Below are positions 35,535 through 43,711 of a stretch of DNA of 64,000 bases, piece after piece. The stretch lies in the NCBI RefSeq assembly GCF_934309415.1, contig NZ_CAKRDI010000016.1, forward strand, positions 1 through 64,000. The letters run 5' to 3'. The notes under the pieces are model-generated. The model saw nothing but the letters and a program-made list of their open reading frames with translations. It did not search any database and was not told where the DNA came from. Numbering within the stretch: position 1 is the first letter of the stretch; every line of letters starts with the position of its first letter. A program made the translations under genes and the position numbers. The DNA is from an uncultured Mediterraneibacter sp. (GTDB lineage: Bacteria; Bacillota; Clostridia; Lachnospirales; Lachnospiraceae).

Positions 35535-35954
35535 TCATAAAATATGAAATCCTGGTTTCTTCTCACCATACAGAAAATACAACAGATATCCACTCAAAAA
35601 GATTCCGATCACGCACAAACCTGAAAACAGAATTGTATATGCGGCACAGATCTGCCCCATCAGCTGAAACGGCTGGTCAGAATAGTCCCATACATTCCAG
35701 TGCATAATCTTATTTACAAAAATTCCCGTTATAAATTCTCCTGATGAGACAAAAATAACACACCACAATGTCTGCTGCCAAAGCGGTGCGTTCCATCCTG
35801 TCCAAAGCCCCTGCTGTGCAAAAAACACAAGACAGAATCCTCCAAGGAAAAACATGGACCAATGGGAAAATCCCCGAAAGATCATCTCACAGGAATAATA
35901 GATAACTCCTCCCAGTGCCCATAAAACCAGATATTCACTTAATCGTTTCATCAT
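35535..35954 (-). CDS. Putative ABC transporter type IV/CmpB-like membrane protein
   Basis: 139 residues, about four membrane helices, beginning YLVLWALGGVIYYSCEMIFRG, which resembles the opening of the CmpB (putative ABC-transporter type IV) family. It continues GGFCLVFFAQQG and FITGIFVNKIMHWNVWDYSDQPFQLMGQIC. The function of the family is not settled. GAGGTGCG precedes the ATG at 35954. It stands alone between an AraC gene and the manganese riboswitch. Confidence 0.6.
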   Translation of the reverse strand: MMKRLSEYLVLWALGGVIYYSCEMIFRGFSHWSMFFLGGFCLVFFAQQGLWTGWNAPLWQQTLWCVIFVSSGEFITGIFVNKIMHWNVWDYSDQPFQLMGQICAAYTILFSGLCVIGIFLSGYLLYFLYGEKKPGFHIL

Positions 35955-36062
35955 TTTTCGCACCTCTGTGCAGATATTATTCCCTGGCAGCTACATTAAT
36001 ATGTCTTTAATTTTACAGATTTTCTTATCTCCTTGAAAAATCGCCCTAAACGATAATTTTTA

Positions 36063-36091
36063 TTGACAAAGCAGAATTCATTCGCTATAGT
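36063..36091 (+). promoter_or_regulatory. Sigma-A promoter of the mntP riboswitch transcript
   Basis: TTGACA (36063-36068), 17-base spacer, TATAGT (36086-36091), just upstream of the riboswitch. Confidence 0.8.
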
Positions 36092-36129
36092 ATACGAAGA
36101 TGTATCAAAAAGATACAAAAAATCTGAAT

Positions 36130-36262
36130 CAATTCCGTGAGGGAGTAGTTCGCATGAAAATGTGATTTGTCAACATACCGGTGAGAAGTGAATATTTCAT
36201 TCACAATACGCTGTAAAAGCAGAATCACCTGGCAAATCTTAAAGAATGAGACTCATGTATGT
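36130..36262 (+). ncRNA. yybP-ykoY manganese riboswitch
   Basis: The leader carries the conserved parts of the yybP-ykoY aptamer in order: GAGGGAGTAG (36139-36148), TGTCAACATACCGG (about 36168-36181) and ACCTGGCAAATCTTAAAGA followed by GAGACT (36228-36252). In this class manganese binding favours read-through. The downstream gene is a manganese exporter, and a terminator whose left arm overlaps the aptamer end forms the expression platform. Confidence 0.88.
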
Positions 36263-36347
36263 TCATTGATGAAAAAATTCACTTGCCAGAATGTACGGCA
36301 AGTGTTCCTTTCGTTATACGAACATACGTGAGTCTCTTATTTTTTCA
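36247..36347 (+). terminator. Riboswitch-controlled terminator
   Basis: GAGACTCATGTATGTTC (36247-36263) pairs with GAACATACGTGAGTCTC (36321-36337) with one mismatch, followed by a T-rich run. An inner CACTTGCC/GGCAAGTG hairpin sits in the loop. The left arm shares bases with the aptamer's closing stem, so ligand binding can prevent it forming. Confidence 0.85.
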
Positions 36348-36378
36348 GATTAAAAAACAAAGGAAAAGAGGAAAAAAT

Positions 36379-36960
36379 ATGGCACTATTTATTGAGTTGC
36401 TCCTGATGGGAGTAGGACTTGCAATGGATGCGTTTGCAGTATCCGTCTGTAAGGGACTGAGCATGAAGAAACTGAACAAAAAACAGGCTGTAGTAATCGG
36501 TCTGTATTTCGGAGGTTTTCAGGCATTGATGCCACTTGTCGGCTGGGTTCTCGGAAGTCAGTTCCAGCAGTATATCACAAATATTGACCACTGGATCGCA
36601 TTTGTCCTTCTTGGATTTATCGGTGGAAAGATGGTGATTGAAGCTGTGAAAGAATGGAATGAAGAAGATATCGTCGAAGTGAAAGATCAGCCACTGGATC
36701 ACAAGAATATGTTTATGCTTGCAATTGCAACAAGTATTGATGCACTTGCAGTCGGAATTACATTTGCATTTCTTGAGACACCAATTATTGAAGCTATCAC
36801 AATTATCGGGATTACAACAATGATTATATCCATCATTGGTGTTGTGGTCGGAAACTTCTTCGGCGGCAAATATAAACACAAAGCTGAATTAGTAGGAGGT
36901 GTGATCCTTATACTTCTCGGTCTGAAGATTCTGATTGAGCATCTCAGCGGAATGGCTTAA
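36379..36960 (+). CDS. mntP: Manganese efflux pump MntP
   Basis: 193 residues, six membrane helices in two repeats of the MntP fold. LMGVGLAMDAFAVSVCKGL (about 9-27) and LAIATSIDALAVGITFAFLE (about 115-134) carry the conserved aspartates that handle Mn2+. It exports manganese across the cell membrane. GAGGAAA precedes ATG 36379; an open frame from 36259 runs through the terminator and is rejected. Regulated by the manganese riboswitch, and followed 70 bases on by a CaCA exchanger. Confidence 0.95.
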   Translation: MALFIELLLMGVGLAMDAFAVSVCKGLSMKKLNKKQAVVIGLYFGGFQALMPLVGWVLGSQFQQYITNIDHWIAFVLLGFIGGKMVIEAVKEWNEEDIVEVKDQPLDHKNMFMLAIATSIDALAVGITFAFLETPIIEAITIIGITTMIISIIGVVVGNFFGGKYKHKAELVGGVILILLGLKILIEHLSGMA

Positions 36961-37030
36961 TTAAAAGTAAATAATTAATAACAGCAGAATTTGTCTTTTG
37001 GGACAGACTTCAACAGGAAGGAAATAAATT

Positions 37031-38020
37031 ATGAATGAATTAGTTCAAAGTGTACCATTTGCAGTAGTACTTTTAGTTATAGGTTTTGTGTTTCTTGTAA
37101 AAGGCGCAGATGCTTTCGTGGAAGGATGCAGCAGCATTGCCAAAAGATATCATGTCCCTTCACTGATCATCGGAATGACAATTGTAGCAATGGGAACAAG
37201 TCTCCCGGAAACAGCCGTCAGTATTACGGCATCGGTCACTGGAAACAATGAGCTTGCAGTCAGTAATGCAGTTGGCTCAAATATCTTTAACCTGATGGTT
37301 GTGGTTGGTGTCTGTACACTTTTCACCTCTGTGGCAGTGCAGATGACTACACTGAAAAAAGATTTTCCAATCTCAGTTGCATGTGCAGTACTTCTCTTAA
37401 TTTTAGGAACAATCGGTATGACGTTGGGACATATTGACGGTATTATATTTATTGTTTTATTTGCATTGTTTATCATATATATGATCCGTTCAGCACAGAC
37501 ATCACGAAGTAAAAATGAGGATCTGAATGTAGAAGAAGCTGAGTATCTTCTGGAAGCAGAAGAAATTCAGGAAATGTCCGTCGGAAAAAGTCTGCTCTAT
37601 ATTATTCTTGGCGGCATTGCTATCGCATTTGGCAGTGACTGGGTTGTTGACGGATCCTGCACGATCGCAGCAACCATCGGAGTCAGCCAGACATTCATCG
37701 GACTGACCGTCGTTGCATTTGGAACAAGCCTTCCGGAGCTTGTCACTTCAGTAGTGGCAGCAAAGAAAGGTGAAGTAGATATGGCACTTGGAAATGTAAT
37801 TGGATCAAATATCTTTAACATTTTAATGGTACTTGGAATTGCAGGAGCGATTTCTCCGGTTGCATTCTTAATGGACAACCTCATTGATATTATCGTTTTA
37901 CTTGTGTTCAGTGTTCTTGTCTGGATCATGGCATGGACAAAGAAAGAACTTAACAAAAAAGAAGGACTCCTGATGTTGGTTCTTTATGCCGTTTACGTTG
38001 TGTATATTTGTATACGTTAG
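37031..38020 (+). CDS. CaCA family calcium/cation:sodium antiporter
   Basis: 329 residues, about ten helices in two inverted halves. Each half has the CaCA alpha-repeat: MTIVAMGTSLPETAVS with VGSNIFNL (about 49-90), and LTVVAFGTSLPELVTS with IGSNIFNI (about 235-275). An acidic cytosolic loop (NEDLNVEEAEYLLEAEEIQEM) separates them. It exchanges Ca2+ or another divalent cation for sodium or protons. AGGAAGGAAA precedes the ATG. It lies behind mntP with no obvious terminator, so it is likely under the same manganese riboswitch. Confidence 0.93.
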   Translation: MNELVQSVPFAVVLLVIGFVFLVKGADAFVEGCSSIAKRYHVPSLIIGMTIVAMGTSLPETAVSITASVTGNNELAVSNAVGSNIFNLMVVVGVCTLFTSVAVQMTTLKKDFPISVACAVLLLILGTIGMTLGHIDGIIFIVLFALFIIYMIRSAQTSRSKNEDLNVEEAEYLLEAEEIQEMSVGKSLLYIILGGIAIAFGSDWVVDGSCTIAATIGVSQTFIGLTVVAFGTSLPELVTSVVAAKKGEVDMALGNVIGSNIFNILMVLGIAGAISPVAFLMDNLIDIIVLLVFSVLVWIMAWTKKELNKKEGLLMLVLYAVYVVYICIR

Positions 38021-38108
38021 TACATCCGGCTTGAAATCATAGAATATACTCCTTGAAATTTGTGAGTATAATAGATGAAATAACTTCAAAAACTAGATGG
38101 ATGTAATA

Positions 38109-38150
38109 CTAGAGCGTGTCTTAAAAATGCTTTCTGCAAGATATATGCCA
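38109..38150 (+). repeat. Repeat family 2, end fragment
   Basis: CTAGAGCGTGTC followed by TTAAAAATGCTTTCTGCAA, about three-quarters identical to 48914-48944. It lies between converging genes; a small hairpin GGGGATTTT/AAAATCCCC follows and may be a terminator. Confidence 0.5.
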
Positions 38151-38236
38151 CAATTTGTAGGGGATTTTGCAATAAAAATCCCCATCTTATACGCTTGTAT
38201 AAAACAGGGATCTTTCTACTCATTTCAGCTGCTTCT

Positions 38237-39034
38237 TTACAACTGCATATTTTCACTTTTCAATCTCACACAGGAAATACAGTATTTTACAGTCATGCAT
38301 AAGTAAATTGCACCCACCACAAGGATTGCAAACACTCCGGTATTAAAAAATAAATGGGCAATCATTGTCACAACTAATAATATTCCGATTAACTTTCCTG
38401 TGAATATGTAAGTACTGTAAGAACTTTGGTAAACTGCTTCTTTCTCTGCCTCATCACAGCTTTCCAGCCATTGTTTATGAAAATCTTTAGAAGTAACATC
38501 GCCTTTTTTCTCTGGATGTACTTTCTGAAGCAACTTTATATAACGTGCCTGAGCCATGCCACTGTAAAAGAAACAGATTAAAAACAGGACACATGCTGTA
38601 AGAAATTTTGTCAGTGAAGTCCTTCCATCATGAATATATTTCATAGAATATCCACTTCCCAAAAGAGCAATACAAAGTACCTGTGCCACTACATTGATGC
38701 ACTGTAAAATTGCTCCATATCTTTCTTCCTCATAATCCAATCGCTGAAATTCTTCATCCTCCGCATCGCCAATCCGATCACCGATATTTTTCAACTTTTT
38801 GAAACAGATCTCATATGCTGCAATTGAAACGATGGTTACTAACAGAAGCCCCGGAACCATAAGTCTCTGTGTCACTTCTGTCAGAATGCGCAGCAATCCG
38901 CCACCGAACTCTTCCCCCAGAACATTTTCATAAACTACAGAGCTTACGCCTCCTATAACTCCGCCGATCAGCATTGCCACTAACATCTTTATAACGGTTC
39001 TCTTCGTGTTCTTTGTCTTTGTATCACTCTTCAT
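38237..39034 (-). CDS. DUF3169 membrane protein
   Basis: 265 residues with about six membrane helices and the DUF3169 pattern: an N-terminal basic helix (MLVAMLIGGVIGGVSSVVYENV), LLRILTEVTQRLMVPGLLLV, an acidic loop (IGDAEDEEFQRLDYEEERYG), then two helix pairs. The function is unknown. AAGGAGG 9 bases before ATG 39034 sets the start, overlapping the stop of the XRE gene by 11 bases. Translation is therefore probably coupled and the regulator governs both. Confidence 0.8.
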   Translation of the reverse strand: MKSDTKTKNTKRTVIKMLVAMLIGGVIGGVSSVVYENVLGEEFGGGLLRILTEVTQRLMVPGLLLVTIVSIAAYEICFKKLKNIGDRIGDAEDEEFQRLDYEEERYGAILQCINVVAQVLCIALLGSGYSMKYIHDGRTSLTKFLTACVLFLICFFYSGMAQARYIKLLQKVHPEKKGDVTSKDFHKQWLESCDEAEKEAVYQSSYSTYIFTGKLIGILLVVTMIAHLFFNTGVFAILVVGAIYLCMTVKYCISCVRLKSENMQL

Positions 39035-39242
39035 CGCTTTCATCCTCCTTATACTCAAAGATATCCTCTACTGTAACCTGGCAGATCCTCGCAATTTTTA
39101 TTGCCAGTGTTACAGATGGTGAATAATCTCCCCGCTCGATCAGACTGATTGTCTGGCGGGAAACTCCTGCCCGTTTTCCAAGCTCAGTCTGATTGATTCC
39201 TAATTTTGATCTATATTCTTTTAATCTATTTAATAAAGGCAA
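39024..39242 (-). CDS. XRE-family transcriptional repressor, TTG start
   Basis: 72 residues, a compact Cro/CI helix-turn-helix: NRLKEYRSKLGINQTELGKRAGVSRQTISLIERGDYSPSVTLAIKIARICQVTVEDIF. The TTG at 39242 is chosen because AGAAGGAGA lies 7 bases upstream; a longer frame to 39320 would cover the promoter. Two identical-architecture operators overlap the promoter, which indicates autorepression of this operon. It is first of a two-gene unit with DUF3169. Confidence 0.85.
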   Translation of the reverse strand: MPLLNRLKEYRSKLGINQTELGKRAGVSRQTISLIERGDYSPSVTLAIKIARICQVTVEDIFEYKEDESDEE

Positions 39243-39266
39243 CTTATATTCTCCTTCTGTTTTGTT

Positions 39267-39320
39267 TTGACAACTTTTCTTGTCAATTATGATGATAGCA
39301 TTGACAACTTTGTTTGTCAA
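39267..39320 (-). promoter_or_regulatory. Promoter with two XRE operators
   Basis: Two 20-bp perfect inverted repeats TTGACAA-N6-TTGTCAA at 39267-39286 and 39301-39320. The upstream one supplies the -35 box TTGACA (39315-39320); 17 bases on is TATCAT (39292-39297). The second operator covers the probable transcription start. Bound repressor would block the promoter. Confidence 0.8.
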
Positions 39321-39571
39321 TTATTTTTTACTTTTCCCAAAATCAAAAAAGTAGAAGAACCAATACACTATGAAGCATTTTAACAAAAATAAAATTGATA
39401 TGCTCCCCTATAGAACTTTTATATTTCATTGTCCTATATGGTGGTACATATCAATTTCATCCATACACTTAATTTTCATCTTTTCCAGGGACTTCCATCC
39501 CCTTTTGATAATTTTCGTTTTTTATCAGAACATAAATATTTCCCAAATTACCTTTCTTTATTTCATATTTC
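39321..39571. other. Intergenic stretch, nothing recognised
   Basis: AT-rich, with short open frames on the plus strand that resemble no family. I see no promoter or hairpin of note. Confidence 0.4.
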
Positions 39572-39765
39572 TTACATTCTCTCCAAATACATACTCTTCA
39601 GCAAACGTGTTCCTGTAGCAGTACGAAAAACCCTATCACAAGTATTCTCAATTACCTTTTTAGAATATTCACTTTCGCCGGCATTAACCAAAAAATCCGC
39701 TTCCAGCAAGATCTGATAATCTATACCATCTACATTTGTATAAGTATGATGATCATTATTATTAC
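39572..39765 (-). pseudogene. HD-domain phosphohydrolase, C-terminal remnant
   Basis: The minus strand reads NDHHTYTNVDGIDYQILLEADFLVNAG and on to GTRLLKSMYLERM with TAA at 39572. The HHTYT...QILLEADFLVN segment is typical of the metal-binding half of HD hydrolases. An in-frame stop lies just upstream at about 39765, so only about 60 codons remain. Confidence 0.6.
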
Positions 39766-39874
39766 TGCTTCAATATGCTCTATGAAGTAATGTCCGGCTA
39801 TCTCCGTGAATTTGAAGTTTCTCTTGTTCCTGGAAGCCTTACTGATTTACCATCCGGCACACAGGAACAGGGGA

Positions 39875-40678
39875 TTAGAAAAATAGTTTTTCCAGTGTCA
39901 CAAGTACTCCATCTTCTTCATTTGACGGGCACACATTTTTTGCTGCTTTCTTTACATCTTCTGATGCATTTCCCATTGCATAGCTGTGCCCGCAATACTG
40001 AAGCATCTCAATGTCATTTCCACCATCACCAAATGCAGCGCACTGCTCCGGTGAGATTTTCCAGCGCTCTACCAACCGCTTTAATCCGGATGCTTTATGA
40101 CATCCAGGAACAATTAAATCAATCGATCCATGTCCGCTCGTAGTCGGTGTCAATTTTCCTTTTAACTTCTCACAGAAAAGGTCATAATAGAAATATGTCT
40201 TTTCTTCTGGAACTGTCGGAGCGAATTTCAGAATTTGATCCTCTACCTGTTTAAAATCGTCCACCCATTTCAGACGATGATAATAAATATTTGTCAGATC
40301 AAAAAAATCCTGCGACACGGTTCCCCGCTGACAGTATGCACTTTCCACTCCACATAAAACATTTAAAACTTCCGGATATTCTCTGCATACATCAATTACA
40401 AAATCTACTGTTTCTTTTGGCATACTGGCTGTGAAGACCTGTTCTTTATGATCTTTCACAAAAGCGCCGTTCTCCGCCACAAAAGAAAGTTCATCATAAT
40501 ATCCCGGAAACAGATCTCTGAGCTGATAATACTGATTTCCGCTTGCTACAACGAAATTACAGCCTGCTGCATTCATCGCAGATAGAATCTTCTTAAATCT
40601 TGGGACATCATATGTATAATCTGAGTGGACAAATGTACCATCGATATCTACTGCGACTAATTTGATCTTATTCTCCAT
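39875..40678 (-). CDS. Cof-type HAD-IIB sugar phosphatase
   Basis: 267 residues of the Cof/HAD-IIB family. HAD motif I is VAVDIDGTFV (about 8-17), motif II FVVASGNQYYQL, motif III the lysine before LKRLVERW, motif IV AAFGDGGNDIEMLQYC (about 217-232). The lid is the C2B cap (about 85-190). It probably dephosphorylates sugar phosphates or similar metabolites in the cytosol with Mg2+. GGAGG 9 bases before ATG 40678 decides the start. It diverges from miaB. Confidence 0.9.
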   Translation of the reverse strand: MENKIKLVAVDIDGTFVHSDYTYDVPRFKKILSAMNAAGCNFVVASGNQYYQLRDLFPGYYDELSFVAENGAFVKDHKEQVFTASMPKETVDFVIDVCREYPEVLNVLCGVESAYCQRGTVSQDFFDLTNIYYHRLKWVDDFKQVEDQILKFAPTVPEEKTYFYYDLFCEKLKGKLTPTTSGHGSIDLIVPGCHKASGLKRLVERWKISPEQCAAFGDGGNDIEMLQYCGHSYAMGNASEDVKKAAKNVCPSNEEDGVLVTLEKLFF

Positions 40679-40906
40679 TTTCACTTACCTCCGGTTTTAT
40701 TGATCTTGGAATTAATATATTTTTGTTTTATCTTGTTTAAACATGTCGTTCAACTTTATTTATACAGTACTTGTTCAGATATGTCAAGTTTTTTCACTAT
40801 CATTTCACTTTCTGTTTTCGTCTTGTGGATGAAAAAACATTGAAAAACAATTCATTTTTCGATATAATTACATTTTGTATACATACATGAGAAAGGGAAT
40901 TATAAA

Positions 40907-42379
40907 ATGAGTGAAAATATAGAAAAAAACTCCCCAGTTATGGGGATAGATCTGGAAGACGTTGCTCCTCTGGAAGAGCCGGAACGTCAGTATTATTTTA
41001 TTGAAAAAGCGAAACATTTATATGAAGCGAAATGTTCGGAAGCAGGAAGACGACTGACCTTTTGCGTCACAACCTTTGGTTGTCAGATGAATGCCCGCGA
41101 CTCCGAAAAGCTGGTAGGAATTCTCGAAAAGATTGGTTATGTAGAAGAAACGGATGAAGAAAAGGCTGACTTTGTAATTTACAATACCTGTACTGTTCGT
41201 GAGAATGCTAACTTGAGAGTTTACGGACGCCTTGGACAGCTTGGAAGAATTAAGAAAAAGAATCCTCATATGATGATCGCATTATGTGGATGTATGATGC
41301 AGGAACCGGAAGTTGTTGAAAAATTAAAGAAAAGTTACCGTTTCGTAGATCTGATCTTCGGTACACATAACATTTATAAATTTGCCGAACTTCTTGCAAC
41401 TGCTATGCAGTCTGACCGTATGGTAATCGATATCTGGAAAGACACAGACAAAATCGTGGAAGATCTCCCGGTAGAGAGAAAATATTCTTTCAAGTCCGGT
41501 GTCAACATCATGTTCGGATGCAATAACTTCTGCAGTTATTGTATTGTGCCTTATGTGCGTGGCCGTGAAAGAAGCCGTGAACCAAAAGCGATTATCCGTG
41601 AAATCGAGCGTCTTGTAGCAGACGGCGTTGTAGAAGTAATGCTGCTTGGACAGAATGTTAACTCCTATGGAAAGAATCTGGAAAATCCGATTACATTTGC
41701 ACAGCTTTTACAGGAAATTGAGAAAATCGAAGGACTGGAACGTATTCGTTTCATGACTTCACATCCGAAAGATCTTTCCGATGAGCTGATTGAAGTAATG
41801 AGTAAATCAAAAAAGATCTGCAAACATCTGCATCTTCCGGTTCAGTCCGGAAGCAGCCGTATCCTGAAGAAAATGAACCGTCATTACGATAAGGAACATT
41901 ATCTTGAGCTGGCTGAAAAGATTAAAAAAGCTGTACCGGATATTTCTCTGACAACAGATATTATTGTCGGATTCCCTGGGGAAACAGAAGAAGATTTCCA
42001 GGAGACTCTGGATGTAGTCAGAAAAGTCCGTTATGACAGTGCATTTACATTTATTTACTCAAAACGTACGGGAACTCCTGCCGCTGTAATGGAAGAACAG
42101 GTTCCAGAAGATGTAGTAAAAGATCGTTTTGACCGTCTGCTGAAAGAAGTGCAGACAATTTCAGCAGAACGTTGTGCGTTACATGAAGGTACTGTTCAGA
42201 AAGTACTTGTCGAATGCAGAAATGAACACGATGGTTCTCTGATGACCGGAAGACTGAGTAATAATCTTCTTGTACACTTCCCGGGAAATGAAGATCTGAT
42301 TGGTAAGATCGTAGATGTAAAACTGGAAGAATGTAAAGGCTTCTATTATATGGGACAGAGAACTCAATCACTCCGCTGA
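40907..42379 (+). CDS. miaB: tRNA-2-methylthio-N6-dimethylallyladenosine synthase MiaB
   Basis: 490 residues. This radical SAM methylthiotransferase converts i6A37 to ms2i6A37 in tRNAs. The N-terminal UPF0004 domain has Cys59 (TFGCQMN), Cys95 (NTCTVRE) and Cys129 for the auxiliary cluster. The radical SAM cluster is CNNFCSYC (Cys205, 209, 212). The C-terminal TRAM domain ends CKGFYYMG. AGAAAGGGA precedes the ATG. The final residues QSLR and the TGA are encoded by a copy of repeat family 1, so the native C-terminus has been replaced. The mutS/mutL genes often found after miaB are absent. Confidence 0.95.
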   Translation: MSENIEKNSPVMGIDLEDVAPLEEPERQYYFIEKAKHLYEAKCSEAGRRLTFCVTTFGCQMNARDSEKLVGILEKIGYVEETDEEKADFVIYNTCTVRENANLRVYGRLGQLGRIKKKNPHMMIALCGCMMQEPEVVEKLKKSYRFVDLIFGTHNIYKFAELLATAMQSDRMVIDIWKDTDKIVEDLPVERKYSFKSGVNIMFGCNNFCSYCIVPYVRGRERSREPKAIIREIERLVADGVVEVMLLGQNVNSYGKNLENPITFAQLLQEIEKIEGLERIRFMTSHPKDLSDELIEVMSKSKKICKHLHLPVQSGSSRILKKMNRHYDKEHYLELAEKIKKAVPDISLTTDIIVGFPGETEEDFQETLDVVRKVRYDSAFTFIYSKRTGTPAAVMEEQVPEDVVKDRFDRLLKEVQTISAERCALHEGTVQKVLVECRNEHDGSLMTGRLSNNLLVHFPGNEDLIGKIVDVKLEECKGFYYMGQRTQSLR

Positions 42380-42487
42380 TTGGCATGGAGGATGCACGTT
42401 TTGTTCTGAATGTATCTCGCCCATCGCCGTAGGCGATTCTAAATGGCGAGATACGTTACTATTTGCAGGTTACCTGTGAACAGTAAC
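42364..42487. repeat. Repeat family 1, 5'-truncated copy joined to miaB
   Basis: About 88 percent identical to 10233-10356, starting at the inner TCAATCACT and ending with the intact right end GTGAACAGTAAC (42476-42487). The left inverted end is missing where it meets the miaB coding sequence. The GTATCTCGC/GCGAGATAC stem is intact. Confidence 0.8.
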
Positions 42488-42532
42488 TGTCTGAAATAAA
42501 TTTTCACTGCTATAAAATCTGTGACTCAAAAA

Positions 42533-42582
42533 AGGATACAGAAATTTCCCTCAAAAAGGAATTTCTGTATCCTCTTTTGTTT
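42533..42582 (+). terminator. Intrinsic terminator downstream of miaB
   Basis: 15-bp arms AGGATACAGAAATT (42533-42547) and its complement (42559-42573), then a CTTTTGTTT tract. It lies 150 bases after the stop, beyond the repeat. Confidence 0.8.
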
Positions 42583-42650
42583 ATTATAACTATGCGTTAC
42601 TGTCCACAGCATAGCCTCAAACAATATCGTATCTCTAGAGCGTGTCCCAT

Positions 42651-42833
42651 CTAAACGAACTGATTCTTCTGTTCATCATACTCATAATCGATCATTTCAA
42701 GCTTATCTGTCAGTTCTTTCTGATTCAGTTCCATCTCTTCACACATGGTATCTAATGACGGATAAAAATCTCTCAGTTTTGTATTGACCACACTTAAAAG
42801 CATGACCGGGTCTCCTGGTAATCCATTCAGCAT
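42651..42833 (-). CDS. DUF4250 protein
   Basis: 60 residues: MLNGLPGDPVMLLSVVNTKLRDFYPSLDTMCEEMELNQKELTDKLEMIDYEYDEQKNQF, the full pattern of DUF4250. No function is known. GAGGAAA before ATG 42833 sets the start; the frame is open to 42920 but overlaps the upstream gene. It lies 4 bases after the DUF896 gene, so the two form an operon. Confidence 0.85.
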   Translation of the reverse strand: MLNGLPGDPVMLLSVVNTKLRDFYPSLDTMCEEMELNQKELTDKLEMIDYEYDEQKNQFV

Positions 42834-42837
42834 TTCT

Positions 42838-43071
42838 TTAATTTCCTCTTTTCTTAATGAATTTTGCGCCGTATTTCTCACCCAGATTGACAACAGAGCC
42901 ATCTTTCTGCTCAATATCAATATTATTCAGCTGGCTTCGCAGATTACGTCTGACTGATTCCATATATTCCTCACGCAATATCTTCTGCTCTTTACGCTCT
43001 GCATCTGTCAGACCTGTTGTTTTTGCTTTTTTGTATAATTCATTAATTCTGGTAATCTTCTGTTGATCCAT
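42838..43071 (-). CDS. DUF896 (YnzC-like) small protein
   Basis: 77 residues beginning MDQQKITRINELYKKAKTTGLTDAERKEQKILREEYMESVR, the helical hairpin of the YnzC/DUF896 family, followed by a charged tail. In Bacillus related proteins are SOS- or stress-linked, but the role is unsettled. AAAGGA fits the ATG at 43071. First gene of a pair with DUF4250. Confidence 0.88.
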   Translation of the reverse strand: MDQQKITRINELYKKAKTTGLTDAERKEQKILREEYMESVRRNLRSQLNNIDIEQKDGSVVNLGEKYGAKFIKKRGN

Positions 43072-43109
43072 AATCATCTATCCTTTCAGATTTCTCTTCG
43101 TACTTTTTC

Positions 43110-43142
43110 GTTACTGTCTGCAAGTGTCCTGTAAACGGTAAC
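43110..43142. repeat. Repeat family 1, terminal hairpin module only
   Basis: GTTACTGT...CCTGTAAACGGTAAC matches the last 33 bases of the complete copy, keeping the inverted GTTAC/GTAAC pattern. Just upstream of the DUF896 gene. Confidence 0.5.
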
Positions 43143-43216
43143 TTTTTCTTTTCAACGCTGAGTATTATACACGATTCTGAGCCGTTCGTCCACTCCCCTG
43201 CAGAAAAATCTTGCCT

Positions 43217-43633
43217 TTAACTGGAATAATTCTCCAGAAAACCATACAGTTCTTCCGTACTTTCAACTGTCTTTCCCATCCGAATCTCCTTCTGCATTTC
43301 TGCCGGCAATTCTGAAAGTGCAATATCTGTCAGCTCATACATCGTCTTTCCGTCCTTTAAGTAAACCGCCACAAATCCATGTAATTCTTTCAAATAAAAT
43401 GTATCTGCTTCCGCCGCTTCCCCTTCTGCCGCAACACTGGCTGAATTTGAAATTCTATTTGTATTTCGATTCCCTTTCATACCTGTCCCAGTCTCACCCT
43501 GAGTCAGTTCCTGTGTGCGCTGCGTCATCTGCCGGTCCATCACATGCCGGTAACTGATCTCATACCCGGCAGCAACTGTTCCAAAAAGAACCAGAAATGC
43601 AAGAAAAAAGCCAATTTTGTATCTGAATTTCAT
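43217..43633 (-). CDS. BofC-like membrane-anchored protein
   Basis: 138 residues: a single N-terminal membrane helix (about 5-25, IGFFLAFLVLFGTVAAGYEI), a Gln/Thr-rich stalk, and a C-terminal domain FYLKELHGFVAVYLKDGKTMYELTDIALSELPAEMQKEIRMGKTVESTEELYGFLENY. The latter matches the bypass-of-forespore C-terminal domain. In Bacillus, BofC tunes the SpoIVB checkpoint in sporulation. The part outside the membrane probably faces the outside or intermembrane space. GGAG precedes the ATG at 43633. The exact role here is inferred. Confidence 0.7.
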   Translation of the reverse strand: MKFRYKIGFFLAFLVLFGTVAAGYEISYRHVMDRQMTQRTQELTQGETGTGMKGNRNTNRISNSASVAAEGEAAEADTFYLKELHGFVAVYLKDGKTMYELTDIALSELPAEMQKEIRMGKTVESTEELYGFLENYSS

Positions 43634-43711
43634 CGGGATCACTCCTTTTTCTATTCAGTATTGGCTTTTTCCTCTTATTTATTCATTCTTTTCTTATAAA
43701 CCGCCCTATTT

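Noticed and set aside
36259..36378. N-terminal extension of mntP from an ATG at 36259
   Set aside because: It would run through the riboswitch terminator; the ATG at 36379 has a proper ribosome site and the normal MntP start.
36385..36879. Minus-strand Cys/Asn-rich frame of 164 codons opposite mntP
   Set aside because: Antisense shadow of a clear mntP gene; composition typical of shadow frames.
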